Part shown: positions 6,245-8,782 of the stretch, one piece after another
Layout of the letters: each line of letters opens with the position of its first letter
Numbering within the stretch: position 1 is the stretch's first letter
Origin: Myxococcota bacterium
GTDB lineage: Bacteria; Myxococcota_A; Polyangia; HGW-17; JAJRWW01
Direction: 5' to 3'
Assembly (NCBI GenBank): GCA_024276595.1
Contig: JAJRWW010000644.1
Location: 1 to 8,782, forward strand
DNA: 8,782 nt
Notes under the pieces: generated by a model
The model's input: the letters and a program-made list of their open reading frames with translations, nothing else
What the model was told of the DNA's origin: nothing
The model's database searches: none
Program-made: the position numbers and the translations under genes

Positions 6245-7378
6245 ATGCGCAGGTACCGCCCGGTGGCGGCAGGTGACCTCCAGTTGTACGACACGCCCTT
6301 CGACATGCTGGCCCTAAGCCCCTTTGGGGCAGTGGTTGCGGCCCTTTGGGGAGCGCTCTGGGGCAGCTTCTTCAACGTGGTGATCGAGCGGCTGCCCAGG
6401 GGCGAGTCCCTGCTGCGGCCCGGCTCCCACTGCATGGTCTGCCACGAGCCGGTGCGTCTTTATGACAACGTGCCCATCCTCTCGTACCTGGTGCTGCGTG
6501 GGCGCTGCCGGCATTGCGGCGCGGCCTTCTCCGCCAGGTACATGCTCGTGGAGCTGCTGGGGCTCGGCCTGGCCCTCGCCTGCTACTACCACGCCGCCCG
6601 GTCTGGCGTGGGACCGGTGGAGCTGCGGCTGGCCAACTTCCTGGTGGAGTTCTTCTTCGTCGGGGGGATGATCGTCATCGCCTTCATCGACATCCGCACG
6701 ATGATCATCCCGTCGGTGGTGACCTACCCCCTCGTGGTTTGCCTCGCGGCGGCCACCATCGCCCTGGGCCGTCTCAGGTGGTTCGACTCCCTCGCCGGGG
6801 CCTCCGCCGGGTTCCTGTTCGTCTTCCTGGTGGCCGAGGTCTACCGGCTGCTGAGGGGCCACGAGGGGCTCGGCCTCGGGGACGGGAAGCTGCTGGCGGT
6901 TGTGGGCGGGTTCCTGGGATGGAAGTCCCTGCCCCTGGTGCTGCTGCTGGGCTCTGTCCAGGGGCTCCTGGTGGCGCTGCCGACTGTGCTCCTGGGCAGG
7001 TCCCTCATGGCGCGGCACTCCTACCACGGGCTCACGGACCAGGAGCCGGCTGAGGAGACGGTCTTGTCCAAGGAGGATCCGGATCGGCCCATCTCGTCCG
7101 ACCCTGAAAAGCACAACCCTTCAACCGTCGGGGAGCGAGGGACAACAGAGCCCGACAGCGAGGGACCACAGGAGGCCGATCACTCGACAGCACAAGCAGA
7201 CGGCGAGCAGGCCGAGGCAGTCGACCAGCCCTTGCCCCCAGGGCTGGAGGACCTCCGACCCGACGCAGTGCCCTTTGGTCCCTTCCTGGCCCTGGCCGGG
7301 GTGGAGGTGCTCTTTGCAGGGGAGTGGCTCGTGGCCAGGGTCTCGGCGGTGCTCGATCAGCTATTTAGATTACTGTAA
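6245..7378 (+). CDS. pilD: Prepilin peptidase / N-methyltransferase (PilD, A24 family)
   Basis: Inner-membrane aspartic protease that cleaves type IV prepilin and pseudopilin leaders and usually N-methylates the new N-terminus. Seen in order: WGSFFNVVIERLPRG (start of the methylase/zinc region), a four-Cys motif CMVC...CRHC, IDIRTMIIPSVVTYP with the first catalytic Asp (codon at 6689), GLGDGKLL with the GxGD catalytic Asp (codon at 6881), then several hydrophobic segments and the terminal VPFGPFLALAG. Between the penultimate segment (ending near 7015) and VPFGPF lies an acidic, hydrophilic insertion of about 80 residues, not typical of the family. The start is uncertain: ATG 6245 (377 aa) is reported; TTG 6284 has the best ribosome site (AGGTGA, 7-nt gap), ATG 6305 fits homologue length, and ATG 6170 extends into poor codons. 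It probably serves the two prepilins downstream. Confidence 0.93.
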   Translation: MRRYRPVAAGDLQLYDTPFDMLALSPFGAVVAALWGALWGSFFNVVIERLPRGESLLRPGSHCMVCHEPVRLYDNVPILSYLVLRGRCRHCGAAFSARYMLVELLGLGLALACYYHAARSGVGPVELRLANFLVEFFFVGGMIVIAFIDIRTMIIPSVVTYPLVVCLAAATIALGRLRWFDSLAGASAGFLFVFLVAEVYRLLRGHEGLGLGDGKLLAVVGGFLGWKSLPLVLLLGSVQGLLVALPTVLLGRSLMARHSYHGLTDQEPAEETVLSKEDPDRPISSDPEKHNPSTVGERGTTEPDSEGPQEADHSTAQADGEQAEAVDQPLPPGLEDLRPDAVPFGPFLALAGVEVLFAGEWLVARVSAVLDQLFRLL

Positions 7379-7381
7379 CCT

Positions 7382-7464
7382 CGCTGACGGGATAGTTGCT
7401 AGACGAGCGCAGCGCTATGGGCTATCATGGATGGTATCGGTGCCGGGCATTGGATCCGTCAGCG
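7382..7464. repeat. Separated 9-bp inverted repeat in pilD-pilin gap
   Basis: CGCTGACGG (7382-7390) and CCGTCAGCG (7456-7464) are exact reverse complements 65 bp apart. A compact palindrome AGCGCAGCGCT (7406-7416) lies between them, and AGCGCAGCG recurs at 7461-7469. They could fold the leader or pair protein sites across the promoter. Function is unknown. Confidence 0.5.
7400..7428 (+). promoter_or_regulatory. Possible sigma70-type promoter of the first prepilin gene
   Basis: TAGACG (7400-7405, 4/6 to TTGACA), a 17-bp spacer, then TATCAT (7423-7428, 5/6 to TATAAT). The start site would be near 7435, leaving a leader of about 46 nt. There is no sigma54 GG-N10-GC match here. Readthrough from pilD, 102 nt upstream, is the alternative. 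Confidence 0.35.
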
Positions 7465-7480
7465 CAGCGGGAGTAGTGTG

Positions 7481-8035
7481 ATGACCGGAGCGCAGAGAGA
7501 TCGAGGGTTCACAATCATCGAGCTTCTGATCGTCGTCGCCATAGTTGGCATCCTGGCGACCATAGCGATCTTCGCCTACCGGCGATACGTGGCCCAGGCC
7601 AGAAAATCCGAGGTCTTCTCCATGATCGCCGCGATCAAGAGCTCCGAGGAGGGGTACAAGGCCGAGTCCTCCCAGTACCTCTCCACCACCACCACCGGCG
7701 AGACCGACTTCTACCCGGTGCTGGGGAGCGGAGGCTCGGAGCCCACCCCCAAGACCTGGAACCCCTCTGGAGATGGCAGGGCGCTCTGGGTGACCCTCGG
7801 CGTCTCCGCGCCCAAGAGCGCGCTCTACTGCGGCTATGTCGTGGTGGCAGGTGACGCGGGCAGCCTGGCAGGGGCTGGAGCCAGGGGGCGCACTCTCTTT
7901 CAGAACGTCGCCCCACAGCGGCCCTGGTACTACATTCGCGCAGAGTGCGACTTCGACGGCAACGCCTCCACCAACTCCCAGTTCGAGACCACCTTCAACA
8001 ACGAGATCGTCTTCGTGGACAACGAGGGCAAGTAG
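7481..8035 (+). CDS. Type IV prepilin-like protein (first of two)
   Basis: A 184-residue protein with a class III signal: leader MTGAQRDRG, cleavage after G9, mature start FTIIELLIVVAIVGIL with the conserved Glu at +5 (E14). The hydrophobic helix spans about residues 10-30. The C-terminal globular part has two cysteines (C117 in LYCGYVVVAG, C156 in RAECDFDG), a plausible disulfide, and ends DNEGK. It would be held in the inner membrane, processed by the neighbouring prepilin peptidase and assembled as a pilin or minor pilin. The ATG at 7481 is chosen because GGGAG (7469-7473) lies 7 nt upstream and gives the usual short leader; the frame continues open to ATG 7427, which would give an implausibly long leader. 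A type II secretion pseudopilin is less likely given the C-terminal style. Confidence 0.92.
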   Translation: MTGAQRDRGFTIIELLIVVAIVGILATIAIFAYRRYVAQARKSEVFSMIAAIKSSEEGYKAESSQYLSTTTTGETDFYPVLGSGGSEPTPKTWNPSGDGRALWVTLGVSAPKSALYCGYVVVAGDAGSLAGAGARGRTLFQNVAPQRPWYYIRAECDFDGNASTNSQFETTFNNEIVFVDNEGK

Positions 8036-8054
8036 GCCTCTGCTCCACAGTGGG

Positions 8055-8070
8055 CCGCCTCTTGGGGCGG
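8055..8070 (+). terminator. Weak hairpin after first prepilin gene
   Basis: CCGCC (8055-8059), loop TCTTGG, GGCGG (8066-8070), beginning 19 nt after the stop. It is followed by ATCCATATATA rather than a T-run, so termination is only a possibility. Confidence 0.3.
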
Positions 8071-8132
8071 ATCCATATATAGCGCAGCCATTCACTGTAT
8101 TTCATCCTACACAAAAACCTGCACACAAAAGG

Positions 8133-8178
8133 GTCACCGGTGACAAAATTTGTCACCAGGCGAACGGTTTTTGTCACT
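8133..8178. promoter_or_regulatory. Clustered TTTGTCAC boxes, candidate activator-binding sites
   Basis: GGTGACAAA-A-TTTGTCACC (8139-8157) is a perfect inverted repeat with 9-bp arms. GTCACCGGTGAC (8133-8144) is a second perfect palindrome sharing its left arm. A further TTTGTCACT lies at 8170-8178, 21 bp (two helical turns) after the box at 8149. The cluster centre is about 110-150 bp upstream of the predicted sigma54 start site, where NtrC-type activators such as PilR usually bind. Binding by PilR is inference. Confidence 0.6.
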
Positions 8179-8259
8179 CCGCTCTTTGGATCTCCTCAGC
8201 GCGGTCGGGCGCGGATCAATGATCTCCACCAGTTGCGCCTTGGGCCGTGGTTTCCATGG

Positions 8260-8275
8260 TGGCACTGTCTTTGCA
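8260..8275 (+). promoter_or_regulatory. Sigma54 (RpoN) promoter of pilA-like gene
   Basis: TGGCAC-TGTCT-TTGCA is an exact match to the consensus TGGCAC-N5-TTGCW, with GG at 8261-8262 and GC at 8273-8274. Transcription would start near 8286, giving a leader of about 50 nt. pilA genes of Pseudomonas and Myxococcus are known sigma54 targets activated by PilR. Confidence 0.88.
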
Positions 8276-8319
8276 GATACTCCATGGCGACTGCGAGTTG
8301 GAACGCCAACATCTCAACC

Positions 8320-8327
8320 AGGAGGAG
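8320..8327 (+). promoter_or_regulatory. Strong ribosome binding site of pilA-like gene
   Basis: AGGAGGAG, 8 nt before the ATG at 8336; the strongest Shine-Dalgarno in the window, as expected for an abundant structural pilin. Confidence 0.8.
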
Positions 8328-8335
8328 ATTCGGAA

Positions 8336-8782
8336 ATGTTGAAACGCCTCAAAGACAGCAAGGGCTTCACCCTCATCGAGCTCATGATCGTCGTCGCGAT
8401 CATCGGCATCCTGGCCGCCGTGGCCGTCCCGGCTTTCATGAAGTACATGAAGCGCTCCCGTACCACCGAGGCTCCCCCCAATCTCAAGAAGATCTTTGAC
8501 GGCGCCAAGGGCTACTTCGAGAAGGGCGCTGTGGTCAACCGCACCGGCGTCGTGCAGCCGCACACCTTCCCAGCCACCGTTGGCCTCACACCCACGGCCG
8601 CCTGCTGCGGACAGGCCGGCGACCGCTGTCACAGCTCCGACTGGACCGATCAGACCTGGTCCGCGGTGGGCTTCGAGATCTCCGACCCGCACTACTTCCG
8701 GTATCGGTTCGACTCCTCGGGCACAGGCCAGAACTCCGCCTTCACGGCCGGGGCCCACGCGGACCTCGACTGCGACGACGAC
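8336..8782 (+). CDS. pilA: Major type IV pilin-like prepilin, 3' end outside window
   Basis: The frame is open from ATG 8336 to the window edge (149 codons). The leader MLKRLKDSKG is cleaved after G10, giving FTLIELMIVVAIIGILAAV with Glu at +5 (E15), a hydrophobic helix (residues 11-33) and then a basic stretch KYMKRSRTTEA. The globular part carries TPTAACCGQAGDRC (C90, C91, C98) and DLDCDDD (C146) at the edge. It also has the SDPHYFRYRFDSSGTG and FTAGAHADLDCD features that I recall from deltaproteobacterial PilA-like pilins. With the sigma54 promoter and strong ribosome site it is the best candidate here for the major pilin. The symbol is by analogy; the missing C-terminus and absent pilB/T/C/R/S neighbours leave a minor pilin possible. 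Confidence 0.88.
   Translation, partial: MLKRLKDSKGFTLIELMIVVAIIGILAAVAVPAFMKYMKRSRTTEAPPNLKKIFDGAKGYFEKGAVVNRTGVVQPHTFPATVGLTPTAACCGQAGDRCHSSDWTDQTWSAVGFEISDPHYFRYRFDSSGTGQNSAFTAGAHADLDCDDD

Larger units (their letters stand above)
8036..8335. promoter_or_regulatory. Regulatory intergenic region upstream of the major-pilin-like gene
   Basis: No gene seen. From left to right it contains a weak hairpin after the first pilin stop, an AT-rich stretch (about 8071-8130), a cluster of TTTGTCAC boxes (8133-8178), a poor IHF-like match (8214-8226), a sigma54 promoter (8260-8275) and a strong ribosome site (8320-8327). This order is that of a classic enhancer-activated sigma54 promoter. Confidence 0.75.

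Noticed and set aside
7427..7480. Upstream ATG (7427) for the first prepilin
   Set aside because: It would give a 27-residue leader with no ribosome site; ATG 7481 has GGGAG at a 7-nt gap and a normal 9-residue class III leader.
8214..8226. IHF-like site between the activator boxes and the sigma54 promoter
   Set aside because: The position is right, but three of nine specified bases mismatch the WATCAANNNNTTR consensus, so it is not supportable alone.
8254..8287. CCATGG on both sides of the sigma54 promoter
   Set aside because: Two 6-bp palindromes at unremarkable spacing can arise by chance; no further symmetry supports a role.

Overview
The window is GC-rich DNA, densely coding, and reads as a Myxococcota/deltaproteobacteria-type bacterial chromosome. 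That assignment is inferred from protein style: a PlsB with eukaryote-like acyltransferase motifs, a PP2C phosphatase fused to a cyclic-nucleotide domain, and a sigma54-driven pilin of the deltaproteobacterial kind. No rRNA, tRNA, CRISPR array, transposase or phage gene is visible.

Left block, plus strand (1-4448), is a tight run of four genes. It holds the 3' end of an S9 prolyl-oligopeptidase-family peptidase (2-214), a zinc-ribbon Nudix hydrolase (about 211-792), a full-length PlsB-type glycerol-3-phosphate acyltransferase (799-3489) and a small alpha/beta hydrolase that is probably secreted or lipid-anchored (about 3486-4448). Two of the three junctions are stop/start overlaps (TTGA and GTGA) and the third is a 6-nt gap, so this looks like one transcription unit with translational coupling. 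Its common theme is not obvious: a peptidase, nucleotide-derivative clean-up, phospholipid synthesis and an esterase.

Centre, minus strand (4480-6060), is a PP2C-family Ser/Thr phosphatase with an intact metal site, followed by a cyclic-nucleotide-binding domain and a Pro/Glu/Ala-rich tail encoded partly by a 15-bp tandem repeat. It converges on the left block. It is divergent from the right block across a roughly 184-bp intergenic region containing a perfect 6-3-6 inverted repeat.

Right block, plus strand (about 6245-8782), is a type IV pilus/type II secretion cassette: a prepilin peptidase (PilD type, with an unusual acidic insertion in its last cytosolic-type loop) and two prepilins with class III leaders that it should process. 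The first prepilin (7481-8035) has a plausible sigma70-like promoter. The second (8336 to the window edge, major-pilin-like) has a textbook sigma54 promoter (TGGCAC-N5-TTGCA) and, about 110-150 bp upstream of the predicted start site, a cluster of TTTGTCAC boxes that look like enhancer-binding-protein sites. The most useful observations are this regulatory region, the PP2C-cNMP fusion, an apparent internal duplication in PlsB, and the PilD insertion. I do not see a convincing wholly novel system.
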